From: Chloroflexota bacterium
GTDB taxonomy: Bacteria > Chloroflexota > Anaerolineae > UBA1429
Assembly (NCBI GenBank): GCA_012513725.1
Contig: JAAZBQ010000862.1
Coordinates: 1-16,372, forward strand
Length of the DNA: 16,372 nucleotides
Direction of reading: 5' to 3'
Every line of letters begins with the position of its first letter. Position 1 is the stretch's first letter. The translations under genes and the position numbers were made by a program. Below, one piece after another: positions 5,583 through 14,415 of the stretch. The notes below the pieces were generated by a model, which had not been told where the DNA came from, did not search any database, and saw nothing but the letters and a program-made list of their open reading frames with translations.

Positions 5583-7211
5583 CTAGGTGCGGGGCGCCGG
5601 GGAGAGGCGGCGGCGCACCATCTCGGTGAGGGTGGCGATCTCCTCCAGGCGCAGGAGGCGGGCGCCCGCCACATAGCCCAGGATGCCGAGGGCGGCGGGT
5701 CCGGCTACCAGGAGGGCCTCGTTCAGCGTCCCGGTCAACGGGCTCAGGCGCGTCACGAGCGCGTGGCCGCCGTAGCTCAGGGCGGCGACCAGGAGCGAGG
5801 CGGCGGCGGCCTTGGCGGCCGTGCTCCATACCGCATAGCCACCCAGCCCCTCAAAGCGCCGGGAGAACACCACCAGCATGATCAGCGCGTGGGAGATCAG
5901 CTGCGCGGAATTGGCCAGCACCAGGCCCAGGTATCCCCAGCCGGCGGCAAAGGCCAGCAGGGGCCCCACGGCGAGATACACGAGGACGGACACGATCCCC
6001 ACCACCACCGGGGTCACCGTGTCCTTTTGCGCGTAAAAGGCGAACACCAGCGGCAGGTCGATGGCCGCAAAGGGCAGGCCGGGGAGATAGTACAGGAGCG
6101 CCCGGGAGACCTGGGCCGTGTCGGCCGGGGTGAACTCACCGTGCTCAAAGAGCAGCCGGATGATCGGCTCGCCGAGCACCAGCAGCCCTACGGCGGCGGG
6201 GATGATCACGGCGATCACCAGGCGCAGACCGCCGCAGAACGTCCGCTTGAAGCGGTCCAGTTCCACCCGCGCGTCGATCTGCGACAGGGTGGGGAGAACG
6301 GCCATCGAGATGGCCATGGAGACCAGCCCCAGGGAGATCTGGATCAGTTCCGTGGCGCGGGCCATCCAGGTGAGGGCCTGGGGCAGCGTTCGCGAGGCCA
6401 GGTTGCGGTCGATGATGATGCCGGCGTTCGCCACGATGATGCTCAGGAGCACCGGCGCGTAGAGCTTGAGGATGCGCCGGATCACCGGGTGACGCCAGTC
6501 AAAGCGCAGCCGCAGCCGGGTGCCCCGCAGGCCCGGGAGTTGCACGAGGAGTTGCGCCGCGGCGGCCACCACGACGCCCACGGCCAGGCTGGAGACGTCC
6601 AGCCGCCCCGCCAACACCAGCACCGTGACGATGAGCCCCAGGTTGTGCGCCGAGCCGCCCAGGGCGGGGTAGACGAACTCTTTTCGCGCCAGATGATAGG
6701 CCTGGATGAGGCCCGAGATGCCATAGATCAGCACGGCGGGGACCATGATGCGGGTGAGGACCGTGGCGGTATCCATGAGCGCCGCCTCGAACCCGCCGAC
6801 CAGGAGCGGCACAAAGACCCGCGCCCCCAGTTCCAGCACCAGGACCACGAGCACCAGCGCCGCGCCGGCCAGGGTCAGGAGGACCGAGAGGATGTGGTCC
6901 ATCTCCTCGCGGCGCTCGGCGGTGGCGTACTCGGAAAGGACCGGCACCAGCGCTGCGGAGAGCATGCCGCCGACGAGGAGCTCATAGACCATCTTGGGCA
7001 CGGTCTGGACGGCGTCGAATGCCCCGGTGGCGCCGCTGGCCCCAAACACAAAGGCCACCACCGAGCCGCGCACCATGCCCAGGACGCGGCTGGCCACGTT
7101 GCCCAGCGAGTTGATGCCGGCGGCCCGCACGATCCCCGCCCGCTGTCCCTGGGCGGCGGGCTCCAGCCCGGCGGCCGGGACCTCCGGCTCGGTGAGGTTC
7201 AGTTGCGCCAA
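5583..7211 (-). CDS. murJ: Lipid II flippase MurJ (MviN)
   Basis: This 542-residue polytopic protein of the MOP/MATE superfamily carries the peptidoglycan precursor lipid II across the inner membrane. After a hydrophilic head of about 27 residues, the first helices carry NSLGNVASRVLGMVRGSVVA (Arg42 and Arg48, equivalent to the essential cavity arginines) and GATGAFDAVQTVPKMVYELL with Asp66. LVGGMLSAALVPVLSEY follows, the usual signature of helix 2. The remaining sequence is a long series of hydrophobic helices, as expected for 14 in total, and includes AFYAQKDTVTPVVV. The Arg52 seen in E. coli MurJ is not conserved here (YEL instead). Translation seems to start at TTG (7209-7211) behind AGAGGGTGAG; I see no in-frame ATG in a better position. 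The upstream spacer holds an inverted-repeat element, so murJ may be separately transcribed. Confidence 0.92.
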   Translation of the reverse strand: MAQLNLTEPEVPAAGLEPAAQGQRAGIVRAAGINSLGNVASRVLGMVRGSVVAFVFGASGATGAFDAVQTVPKMVYELLVGGMLSAALVPVLSEYATAERREEMDHILSVLLTLAGAALVLVVLVLELGARVFVPLLVGGFEAALMDTATVLTRIMVPAVLIYGISGLIQAYHLARKEFVYPALGGSAHNLGLIVTVLVLAGRLDVSSLAVGVVVAAAAQLLVQLPGLRGTRLRLRFDWRHPVIRRILKLYAPVLLSIIVANAGIIIDRNLASRTLPQALTWMARATELIQISLGLVSMAISMAVLPTLSQIDARVELDRFKRTFCGGLRLVIAVIIPAAVGLLVLGEPIIRLLFEHGEFTPADTAQVSRALLYYLPGLPFAAIDLPLVFAFYAQKDTVTPVVVGIVSVLVYLAVGPLLAFAAGWGYLGLVLANSAQLISHALIMLVVFSRRFEGLGGYAVWSTAAKAAAASLLVAALSYGGHALVTRLSPLTGTLNEALLVAGPAALGILGYVAGARLLRLEEIATLTEMVRRRLSPAPRT

Positions 7212-7257
7212 CTCACCCTCTGCATGCGCATCGCGCTCCCTATCACAGACGGGAATC

Positions 7258-7434
7258 TACCACGGATCAAGACGGATGGAACGGATGGCCCGGATAAAGA
7301 GGGGAGCAGACCACAACCCCTTTGGCCGAGGCTACGGGGTCCGGATGGGGAGGGCGCCGTGGCGGGTGCCAGGCTCCTCCATCTCCCCTGCGGTCTTTCT
7401 CCGTGCCATCCGTCTATCCGTGGAATCCGTGGTA
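7258..7434. repeat. Inverted-repeat element built of ACGGAT units
   Basis: The left arm (7258-7288) begins TACCACGGAT and contains three ACGGAT units. The right arm (7406-7434) reads as its inverted copy, with TACCACGGAT, ACGGAT and ACGGATGG on the minus strand. The arms are 29-31 nt with a few mismatches and enclose about 117 nt with no ORF. The design resembles the 'accacggatt-acacggatt' type of dispersed repeat common in environmental bacterial genomes. It fills most of the spacer between the aminotransferase gene and murJ (7212-7482); otherwise I see nothing there. Confidence 0.65.
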
Positions 7435-7482
7435 CTCTTCTCTTTACGGCTGTGTGCAGCCGGTTACTGGTGCCAGAGGCGC

Positions 7483-8565
7483 CTAGCCCTCTCGGAGGAT
7501 CTCCCCGAGGGCGCCAAAGACCGCGTCGAGGTCCGCTTCCGACACGTAGCCCATGTGCCCGACGCGGATCATCTCCACCCCCGGCGCCTTGGTCGACCCC
7601 ACGATGATGTCGTAGCGGGTGCGGAGCGCCTCGAGCACCTGCGCGGCGCGATGCCCCTCGGGGAGCGTGGCCGCCGTCACGGTGTTCGACCGGTGCCCCT
7701 CCTCGGCGAACAGGGTGCAGCCGACCTCCACCAGGCCGCGGCGGCAGTACTCGCCGATTGCCTCGTGCCGGGCATAGATGCCCGAGGGCCCCTGTTCCAT
7801 CATGCGCTGCAGGCTGGCGTGCAGGCCGTAGAGGACCGAGACCGCCGGTGTGGCGGGCGTTTGGTGGCGCTCGGCGTATTTCCGGGCGTCGCCGAAATCG
7901 AGATAGTAGCGCGACATCTGGGCCCGCTCGTAGGCGCGCCAAGCCCTGGGACCCACCGAGACCATGGCCATCCCGGGAGGCGCCATCCAGGCCTTTTGCG
8001 AGCCGGTGATCACCACATCGCAGTTCCAGGCGTCGGCCTGGAGCCGGATGGCCCCCAGGCCGCTGATGGCGTCCACCAGTAGGAGCGGCGCAGGGTCGCC
8101 TGCTGCCCCGCGGATGGCCGCGGAGATGGCCTGCACGTCGTTCGTAACCCCGGTGGAGGTCTCGTTCTGGGTGAGGAGCACCGCAGCGAACGGCCCCTGT
8201 TCGGTGACGGCGGCCGCCACCTCGGCAGGCTTGGCTGCGCGGCCCATCGGAGACTCCAGGCGGGTGACGTCGGCGCCGTGGGCGGAGGCGATCGCGGCAA
8301 AGCGGTTGCCAAAGGCGCCGACGGTGACGGCCAGCACCCGGTCGCCGGGCGACAGGGTGTTCACGATGGCCGCTTCCAGCCCGCCGGTGCCCGAGCAGGT
8401 CAACAGGAGTACATCCTGCTGGGTCTCGAAAAAGGCCTTGAGCCAGTCGGTGACCTCGGCGAACATCGCCTCGAACTCGGGCCCGCGGTGGTTGATCATC
8501 TGCCGGCCGACGGCGGCGATCACCTCCGGCGGCAACGGGGTGGGTCCGGGAATGCGCAGGTTCAT
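7483..8565 (-). CDS. Class V aminotransferase (alanine-glyoxylate / serine-pyruvate type)
   Basis: This 360-residue PLP-dependent enzyme has fold type I. Members move an amino group from alanine or serine to glyoxylate or pyruvate, and some bacterial ones act in serine-glyoxylate or purine-nitrogen metabolism. Visible features are the start NLRIPGPTPLPPEV with MINHRGPEF, the PLP-phosphate loop TCSGTGGLEA (56-65), NETSTGV (134-140), LLVDAISGLGA with Asp165, and GSQKAWMAPPGM with the Schiff-base Lys191. Near the C-terminus MIRVGHMG (332-339) holds the substrate-carboxylate Arg334. Length is complete. AGGAGAGAG immediately before ATG supports the start. It lies 108 nt behind the large fusion gene on the same strand, with a hairpin between, so co-transcription is possible but not assured. 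Exact substrate pairing cannot be assigned. Confidence 0.85.
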   Translation of the reverse strand: MNLRIPGPTPLPPEVIAAVGRQMINHRGPEFEAMFAEVTDWLKAFFETQQDVLLLTCSGTGGLEAAIVNTLSPGDRVLAVTVGAFGNRFAAIASAHGADVTRLESPMGRAAKPAEVAAAVTEQGPFAAVLLTQNETSTGVTNDVQAISAAIRGAAGDPAPLLLVDAISGLGAIRLQADAWNCDVVITGSQKAWMAPPGMAMVSVGPRAWRAYERAQMSRYYLDFGDARKYAERHQTPATPAVSVLYGLHASLQRMMEQGPSGIYARHEAIGEYCRRGLVEVGCTLFAEEGHRSNTVTAATLPEGHRAAQVLEALRTRYDIIVGSTKAPGVEMIRVGHMGYVSEADLDAVFGALGEILREG

Positions 8566-8639
8566 CTCTCTCCTCCCTCGAACGGCATGTGGAACAGCAA
8601 GACCGTCGCCGTCGACGGGACGTACGCCACCGTGGCGAC

Positions 8640-8665
8640 CGGGCGATGCTCCGCGGCATCGCCCG
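8640..8665 (-). terminator. Hairpin after the large fusion gene
   Basis: CGGGCGATG-8 nt-CATCGCCCG is a 9-bp stem starting about 9 nt past the TAA stop of the 1052-residue protein. It lacks a T-run and may be a weak terminator or an mRNA-end stabiliser within an operon. Confidence 0.35.
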
Positions 8666-8673
8666 ATATCGTG

Positions 8674-11600
8674 TTACAGTGCGCGCAGGGAGAGGTACTC
8701 CTCGGCCTGCGCCACGCTATCGGCCGCCACCAGGTAGAACACGAACTCCCGCACCTGGTCGCCGGCCAGGCGCGCCTCGTCCTCAAATCCGAGGATGCGG
8801 CCGTATTGGCCATAGTCCTCGAGCGCCACCTTGGGGCGCTGGCCGATCATGAGCATCGTGCGTCCGCTGGCCTCGTGGGTGACGCCGGCCCAGGGCCGCT
8901 CCATCATCCATCCCGCCCACGGGGTGGGTCGGCGGGTGATCCCCTCGCCGATCCCCGTCAGCTCGCGGGCTGTGGCGCCAAGGCTGGGCGTGATGGAGAA
9001 GCCCAACCGGCAGGCGTGCTCCACCGGGCGCAGGTTGCGGAGCCGGTAGACGACCCGGATCACCCGGGAGCCGCCCAGCGTGAGGAACTCGACCTCCGCA
9101 CGGAGCCCCTGGAGCTTTTCCATCTGGGGCTCGGCCGAGAGGCGCACCCCCGCCCAGGGCAACCCGTCCCCGGCGCGAGGCGTGACGGCCTCGGCACACA
9201 CCTTTTCCCGGTGCAGGTAACCCTCCCACACCCAGGAACCGGCGGGTAGGATCTGGGGGTACACCCCACCAAAGTGGGGGTACATCCAGGAAAAGCCCTC
9301 CGGCGTGGGAAAGGTGGATTGCAGCATCTGCACGCCGTCGACCGTCCAGGCGGTCATGCTGGGGCCGAATCCCGGGGCGACGGCGAACGAGGCCAGCCCG
9401 TTCTCGACTCGCCAGACCTCCTGGCCCTCCTGTTCCCCGCGCTCCACCCGCACCGGCTCGCCGCTGCCCAGGCGCAGGACCTCAAAGGGCCGGGTCTCCC
9501 GCCACAGGCTGCTCTGCAGCGTCGCCTGCCCGGCGTAGCGGCCCAACCGGCCCGCCGGTAGGGCGATGCGCAGGGGGCGGGTGAGGCCCTCGCCGCGGGT
9601 GAGGCGTTCGACGTCCACCGCAACGGGATCCGCCGTGGCGCCCCCCTCCACCGACACCTCGACCCGGACTTCCTCCACCCGGCGGGAGACCGAGTCGGCG
9701 ACCAATCGCCCCTCGGCCACGTCGCCCACGGTGGCCAGCACGGCGGGCTCCACCCAGGCCTGTACTGGCCGGCGCGCCGGGACCGCGCTACGGTCGGCGT
9801 TGGCGCCACAGTCGGCGTCCGCGAATCCCAGGCTCCGTCGCGCGATCTCCCAGCCGCCGGTGCCCGCGTAGAACCGGTAGCGCACCGCCGGCGAGCGCTT
9901 CCCCGGAGCCACGGCCAGGGGCGCCGTCTCCAGGTTGGTGCGCCAGCCGTACAGTCCCAGCTTCTCGATGGTCTCCCCCCACGATACGGCGGCCACCGCG
10001 CTGCGCCATTCCCAGGCGCACCACGGCTCCCGATACTCCGCCGCGCGGCGGGGGGCATCGTCGTAGGCGGCCGGGTACTGGCTGGTCGGGGTGCGCACGG
10101 TGCCCTGCTGGAGCGGGAGCACCGTGGTGCAGGCCTCGCGGTTCGCCGTGCCGATGCGCAGGTCGATGCGTTTTTCGACCGGCTCCGTGCCGCGATTCTC
10201 CAGGTAGGCCGTCAGTGAGCCGACGCCGCTGGGCGACAGGGCGATCTCCTCGTGGATGGCGAGGCCCGGGTAGTTCTCGGCCTCGGCCTGCATGCGCAGG
10301 ATGGCGCGCCCGCCGCGCTCCTCGACCTGGATGGCGAACTCTTGCTCGTGGAACTCGTAGGGATGATACGGCGGGCCCAGGTTCGTCGTCAGGGAGAGCA
10401 CGTTGCTGCGCTCGGCCTTGTGCGCCACCCGCACGCCGCCGCCCTTGGCGGCTACCGTCATCCGCAGCGCGTCGGTCTCCACCCGCACCGATTTGGCCTC
10501 GCGGTGGATCAGGATGCCGCCGGTATCCAGGCTGAACACCGCGCACTCTTCGGTGACGGCCTTGGCGCCGGGCCGGTCGACCCGCACGGGCAGCCGGTAG
10601 ACCCGTTCCTCCGCCGCGGTCAGCACCAGGGGCAGCGCCGCGTAGCCCTTGGGGCCGATCTCGACTTCCCGCCAGGTCCAATCGGTCGCCAGGCCCTCGG
10701 GGGGCGTCAGGCGTACCACCAGGGTGGCGGGCTCGGCCATCTCGCTGTGCAGCTGCAGGCGGATGGTCTGCGGGGTGCCCGGTCGCACGGTGATCTCGCC
10801 CGGCGCGGTGTCCAGGCGGAGCGGCTGGCGGGCGGCCATCCCGGAAAAGAGCTCCAGGTCGTCCTCGCCGACGCGGAGGACCGAGCGGACCGCGGGGACC
10901 GTCTCGTCCTCCTCCTTTTTCGCCGGGGCGTCGTCGGCCACCTGCACCTCGGCGGTGCGCTCCACTGTCTCGCCGGGCGCCACGGTCCAGGCGTCCCGAT
11001 GGTCGATGGTCAGCCCCTTGTCGCCCAGGGCGTGGAGGTAGATCGGCAAGGGCTCGGCGCCTTTGTTCTGCACCCGCCAGGTGAGGGTCACCTTGCTGCC
11101 GGCCAGGGGCTCGATGTCCGCCGCGATGGCGGCGATCAGCACGGCGTCCGTCTCCACGGCCACCGGCGCCCGCGCCTCCCGGTCGATCCAGATGGTTAGC
11201 GATTCCCCGTCCGCCTCCCAGCGTTCGGTAAAGACCTTGAGGCCCTCCCAGCGCTGGTCGTCCCATTCCTGCTGGATCTCGCGGACGTAGCAGCGGTACC
11301 AGTCGTGCCGCTCGAAAAAGGGCTTGGCCAGCGACATCTGCAGGGCGCCTGGAACAAAGTTCTGCATCCACACCGAGGTGTCGGGCGTCCAAAAGTGGCC
11401 GGTCTTTTTGTAGGCCGGCACGGCCTTGAAATTCGCCGACCAGGTGCCCAGGGTCTGGCGCTGCCAGCCCTCCTCGACGGCGCGCTGGATGGTGGCCTGG
11501 ATGAGCCGCCGCCCGATGCTCATGCCGTGGAACTTGGGGTTCACGTTCAGGAGGTCAAGGTAGCCCTCGCCCTTTCTCTCGCCGTGCTCGCCGTTCTCAA

Positions 11601-11832
11601 AGGAGCAGTAGCCGGCGATCTCCCCATCCACCTCGGCGACGTAGGTGACCAGCAGACGCTGGGATTCCTCCCGCTCGCGGACGACCTCGGCGGTGAGGGG
11701 CACGCCGTCGGTCCAGGAGCCGGGCCAGGCCGCGTCGCTCTCGTTCCACATGCGGGCCAGGCCCTCGGCGTCGCGGTCGAGGTCGATGGGGCGGATGATC
11801 ACGTTGGGTTCGGACGCAGAATTCACCGTCAT
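8674..11832 (-). CDS. GNAT acetyltransferase fused to NEW3/CARDB-like and mutarotase-like beta domains
   Basis: This 1052-residue protein has no signal peptide. Residues 10-160 form a GNAT N-acetyltransferase domain: VIIRPIDLDRDAEGLARMWN, then EVDGEIAGYCSFE, and the acetyl-CoA loop LLNVNPKFHGMSIGRRLIQA (95-114). From about 190 on it is beta-rich. Residues 205-435 look like CARDB/NEW3-type sandwiches (VTLTWRVQNKGAEPLPI; a lysine/glutamate linker at 304-310). Residues 440-660 and 800-1050 each resemble galactose-mutarotase-like sandwiches (LTAYLENRGTEPVEKRIDL; ENGLASFAVAPGFGPSMTAW, PHFGGVYPQILP). I cannot name catalytic residues in these parts. The ATG at 11832-11830 has GGAGG five nt upstream; longer in-frame extension lacks a ribosome site. 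It is divergent from the GH95 gene, suggesting a glycan-related job, possibly acetylating an amino sugar while binding glycan. That role is inference. Confidence 0.7.
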   Translation of the reverse strand: MTVNSASEPNVIIRPIDLDRDAEGLARMWNESDAAWPGSWTDGVPLTAEVVREREESQRLLVTYVAEVDGEIAGYCSFENGEHGERKGEGYLDLLNVNPKFHGMSIGRRLIQATIQRAVEEGWQRQTLGTWSANFKAVPAYKKTGHFWTPDTSVWMQNFVPGALQMSLAKPFFERHDWYRCYVREIQQEWDDQRWEGLKVFTERWEADGESLTIWIDREARAPVAVETDAVLIAAIAADIEPLAGSKVTLTWRVQNKGAEPLPIYLHALGDKGLTIDHRDAWTVAPGETVERTAEVQVADDAPAKKEEDETVPAVRSVLRVGEDDLELFSGMAARQPLRLDTAPGEITVRPGTPQTIRLQLHSEMAEPATLVVRLTPPEGLATDWTWREVEIGPKGYAALPLVLTAAEERVYRLPVRVDRPGAKAVTEECAVFSLDTGGILIHREAKSVRVETDALRMTVAAKGGGVRVAHKAERSNVLSLTTNLGPPYHPYEFHEQEFAIQVEERGGRAILRMQAEAENYPGLAIHEEIALSPSGVGSLTAYLENRGTEPVEKRIDLRIGTANREACTTVLPLQQGTVRTPTSQYPAAYDDAPRRAAEYREPWCAWEWRSAVAAVSWGETIEKLGLYGWRTNLETAPLAVAPGKRSPAVRYRFYAGTGGWEIARRSLGFADADCGANADRSAVPARRPVQAWVEPAVLATVGDVAEGRLVADSVSRRVEEVRVEVSVEGGATADPVAVDVERLTRGEGLTRPLRIALPAGRLGRYAGQATLQSSLWRETRPFEVLRLGSGEPVRVERGEQEGQEVWRVENGLASFAVAPGFGPSMTAWTVDGVQMLQSTFPTPEGFSWMYPHFGGVYPQILPAGSWVWEGYLHREKVCAEAVTPRAGDGLPWAGVRLSAEPQMEKLQGLRAEVEFLTLGGSRVIRVVYRLRNLRPVEHACRLGFSITPSLGATARELTGIGEGITRRPTPWAGWMMERPWAGVTHEASGRTMLMIGQRPKVALEDYGQYGRILGFEDEARLAGDQVREFVFYLVAADSVAQAEEYLSLRAL

Positions 11833-11989
11833 GGGGCCTCCAGGTGGCAGCGCATGATGAGTCGGCAAGACGGCAACAAGTAGGCAGTGGCAAAGGCCGC
11901 GCGGTTGGGGACCTGCCCGATGTGCCCGGCGCAGGTGTCCGGCGGCACACGAGGAACAATCATGGTGGCCGGCGGCCAGCCAGTGACGT

Positions 11990-12018
11990 ATTATAGTCAG
12001 CCACCGGGCGCTGTCGAA
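11990..12018 (-). promoter_or_regulatory. Promoter for the large GNAT fusion gene
   Basis: A perfect TATAAT (11995-11990 on the minus strand) is preceded after 17 nt by TTCGAC, a poor -35. The predicted leader is about 150 nt. A short inverted repeat TGGCC-GGC-GGCCA (11966-11978) lies just downstream of the expected start point. Confidence 0.4.
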
Positions 12019-12079
12019 TCCCGGCCAGCGGTGCGCCGCCTTGTGCACTGATCGGCTGGCGGGCGCGGCGGCGCTGTCC

Positions 12080-12085
12080 TACAAT
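12080..12085 (+). promoter_or_regulatory. Possible -10 box for the GH95-DUF4867 operon
   Basis: TACAAT lies 34 nt before the GH95 start codon, giving a leader of about 28 nt. No -35 box of quality is present 16-18 nt upstream, so an activator may be needed or this is not the true site. Confidence 0.35.
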
Positions 12086-12119
12086 ACGCCGCGCCACCCC
12101 ACGAGAGGAGAAAGCCACC

Positions 12120-14378
12120 ATGCAGGACCCTGCTCGATCCTTGCCGGGGCCGCTCGCCTGGCCCGTTCCCGCCCGCACGGCCCACGAGGGGCTGCCCCTG
12201 GGCAACGGCCTGTTCGGCGCCCTCTTGTGGGGCGCGGGGCGCAGGCTGCGGATCACGATCAACCGCGCGGACTATTGGGACCATCGCGGCGGGATCGCCT
12301 TTGGCCCCGAGGCTACCTACGCCGACCTGCGCCGCTGGCTGGAAGAGGGCGACGAGGCCGAGCTGCGCCGCGTCTTTGAGGGCCGCGCCGAGACGGGCGA
12401 CGGCCAACCGCCCCGGCCGACCCGCCTGCCCATGGGCCGGGTGGACCTCCTCCTGCCCGAGGGCGTCGAGATCGCCGGCGCCTCCCTGGCCCTCGGCGAG
12501 GGCCAGGCGGATCTGGCGCTGGCGGGCCCCGGGTCGGGGAGCGTCCGGGCCCTGGTGCCCCGCGGCAGGCCGGTCCTGGCGCTTCGCGTCGAGGGGAGCG
12601 GCGCCGGCGCGGTACAGGTCGGCTCCTCCCCACCCGACGCCGAGGAAGTGCTGGCCCACTATCGCGCCCACGGCATCCCCGGGGCGGCCGTCGAGGACGC
12701 TCAGGATCGGGGCGGGTGGTACCAGGCGCTGCCGGCGGATCCCGGCCTGTACGTGGCCTGGGAGCGGGTGCCGGCCGAGGGGCAAGCCGCGGAGGTGTAC
12801 GTCGCCGCGGCCTATGGCCCGGATCCTGCGGAGGCCCGCGCCAGCGCCGAGGCCGAGCTGGCCTGGGCCATCGAGCAGGGCTACGAGGCGCTCGCTGAGG
12901 CCGAGGCGCTCTGGTGGCGTCGCTACTGGCGCCGCACGCCGGCCGTTCGGGTCCCCGACGCCACGCTGCAGGAGGCCTACGACCTGGGGATGTACAAGCT
13001 GGCCGGGATCGCCGCGCCGGATGCGCCCGCGGCCACCCTCCAGGGCCCCTGGGTGGAGGAGCACCGCCTGCCTCCCTGGAGCGCCGATTACCATTTCAAC
13101 ATCAACGTCCAGGAGTGCTACTGGCCGGCCTACGCCGGCAACCATCTGGAGATGTTGGGGCCGCTCTTTGACCTCCTGGCCTCCTGGAAGCCCCATCTTC
13201 AGGAGGTGGCCCGGGAGTTCCTGGGGGTGGAGGACGGCTTGATGCTCCACCACGCGGTGGACGACCGCGGCACCTGCATGGGAGGATTCTGGACGGGGGC
13301 CATCGACCACGGCGCCACCGGCTGGGTGGCGCACATGATGTGGCAGTACTATCGCTACACCCTGGACGTGGCGTTTCTCCGGGACACCGCCTACCCGTTC
13401 ATGCGCGACACCCTGCGGGTCTACGAGGCGATGCTGGAAGTGCGCCCCGACGGCACGCTGGCGCTGCCGGTCAGCGTATCCCCCGAGTACGAGGGTGCGG
13501 CGATGTGGGCCTGGGGGGCCAACGCCTCCTTCCAACTGGCCATCATCCACTTTCTCTGCCGGGCGCTCCAGCACGCGGCCGACGTGTTGGGCCTGCCGGA
13601 GGAGGACGTCTGCCGCTGGCAGCGCATCGACCGGGCGCTGCCCATCGGCGCCGTGGCGGGGGAGGGCGCCGGTCGCGAGCTCTACCTCTGGGAGGGCCAA
13701 CCCCTGGCGCACTCTCACCGGCACCACTCTCACCTTGCCGGGCTGTACCCGTTCGATGTCCTGGACTATTGGGGGGCCCCAGACGACCGCGCCCTGCTGG
13801 ATGCCAGCGCCCGGACCTGGACCCGCATGGGCACCGGCGAATGGTCCGGCTGGTGCCTGCCCTGGGCGGCGATCCTGTGGGCCAGGATGGGCAACGCAGA
13901 GCGGGCCGCCCTGCTCCTCGAGGAGCACCGGCGGGTGTTCATCGGCCGAGGCCGCTACACCACCCACGACGCGGTGCTCCCCGGTTACACCATCATCGAC
14001 CGCCGGCCGGACATCATGCAGATCGAGGCCGCCATGGGCGCCGCGACCGCTGTGATGGAGATGCTGCTCCACACCGCCGCCGGCGTGCTGCGGGTCTTTC
14101 CGGCGGCGCCGGAGGCCTGGCGCGAGGCCGAGTTCGCCGGCATCCGGGCCGAGGGCGCGTTCCTCGTCTCCGCCGCCCGGCGCGAGGGACGCACGGCCTG
14201 GGTCCGCGTGTTCAGTGAGCGGGGCGCCACGCTGCGCCTGGCCCATCCCTTTGGGGCGGGGGACGTGCTGGCGGCGTCCAGCGCCTCTCCCGACGTCCGG
14301 CGGGTGGCCGGGGCCGAGGTCCTGACCATCCCCACCGCCCCCGACGAGGAACTGCTCCTCTATCCGGCAGACCAGTAG
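12120..14378 (+). CDS. GH95-family glycoside hydrolase (alpha-L-fucosidase / alpha-L-galactosidase type)
   Basis: This 752-residue protein has the three-part layout of family GH95: N-terminal beta domain, (alpha/alpha)6 barrel, and C-terminal beta domain. The family acts on alpha-1,2-L-fucosides or L-galactosides by inversion. The N-terminus has GLPLGNGLFGALLWG (24-38). The barrel has SADYHFNINVQECYWPA (321-337), with Asn327 and Asn329 matching the catalytic Asn pair, SVSPEYEG with Glu456 at the likely acid position, and SHRHHSHLAGLYPFDVL (532-548). The usual QIDGNFG motif near the end of the barrel is here QIEAAMG (634-640), so the expected Asp is Glu636. There is no signal peptide, suggesting that it acts on imported oligosaccharides. 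AGAGGAG lies nine nt before ATG. The DUF4867 gene follows after 37 nt. The substrate is open, and the altered motif argues for a divergent subfamily. Confidence 0.85.
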   Translation: MQDPARSLPGPLAWPVPARTAHEGLPLGNGLFGALLWGAGRRLRITINRADYWDHRGGIAFGPEATYADLRRWLEEGDEAELRRVFEGRAETGDGQPPRPTRLPMGRVDLLLPEGVEIAGASLALGEGQADLALAGPGSGSVRALVPRGRPVLALRVEGSGAGAVQVGSSPPDAEEVLAHYRAHGIPGAAVEDAQDRGGWYQALPADPGLYVAWERVPAEGQAAEVYVAAAYGPDPAEARASAEAELAWAIEQGYEALAEAEALWWRRYWRRTPAVRVPDATLQEAYDLGMYKLAGIAAPDAPAATLQGPWVEEHRLPPWSADYHFNINVQECYWPAYAGNHLEMLGPLFDLLASWKPHLQEVAREFLGVEDGLMLHHAVDDRGTCMGGFWTGAIDHGATGWVAHMMWQYYRYTLDVAFLRDTAYPFMRDTLRVYEAMLEVRPDGTLALPVSVSPEYEGAAMWAWGANASFQLAIIHFLCRALQHAADVLGLPEEDVCRWQRIDRALPIGAVAGEGAGRELYLWEGQPLAHSHRHHSHLAGLYPFDVLDYWGAPDDRALLDASARTWTRMGTGEWSGWCLPWAAILWARMGNAERAALLLEEHRRVFIGRGRYTTHDAVLPGYTIIDRRPDIMQIEAAMGAATAVMEMLLHTAAGVLRVFPAAPEAWREAEFAGIRAEGAFLVSAARREGRTAWVRVFSERGATLRLAHPFGAGDVLAASSASPDVRRVAGAEVLTIPTAPDEELLLYPADQ

Positions 14379-14415
14379 ACGACATCGCCAGCCATCGAGC
14401 ACACAGGAGGATCTC

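Noticed and set aside
7212..7257. Possible promoter for murJ (TTGATC at 7270-7265 on the minus strand)
   Set aside because: No acceptable -10 box at normal spacing, and the hexamer lies inside the repeat arm; too weak to list.
5550..7607. 685-residue open frame on the plus strand
   Set aside because: It is antisense to murJ and partly to the aminotransferase gene. Its composition (His, Gln, Gly, Asp) is that of a GC-rich shadow frame, and no domain is recognisable.
7199..8659. 486-residue minus-strand frame overlapping the aminotransferase
   Set aside because: It is a shifted frame of the aminotransferase gene with low-complexity Arg/Gly/His/Pro content.
10252..11199. 315-residue plus-strand frame
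   Set aside because: It is antisense to the large GNAT fusion gene and has no domain signature.
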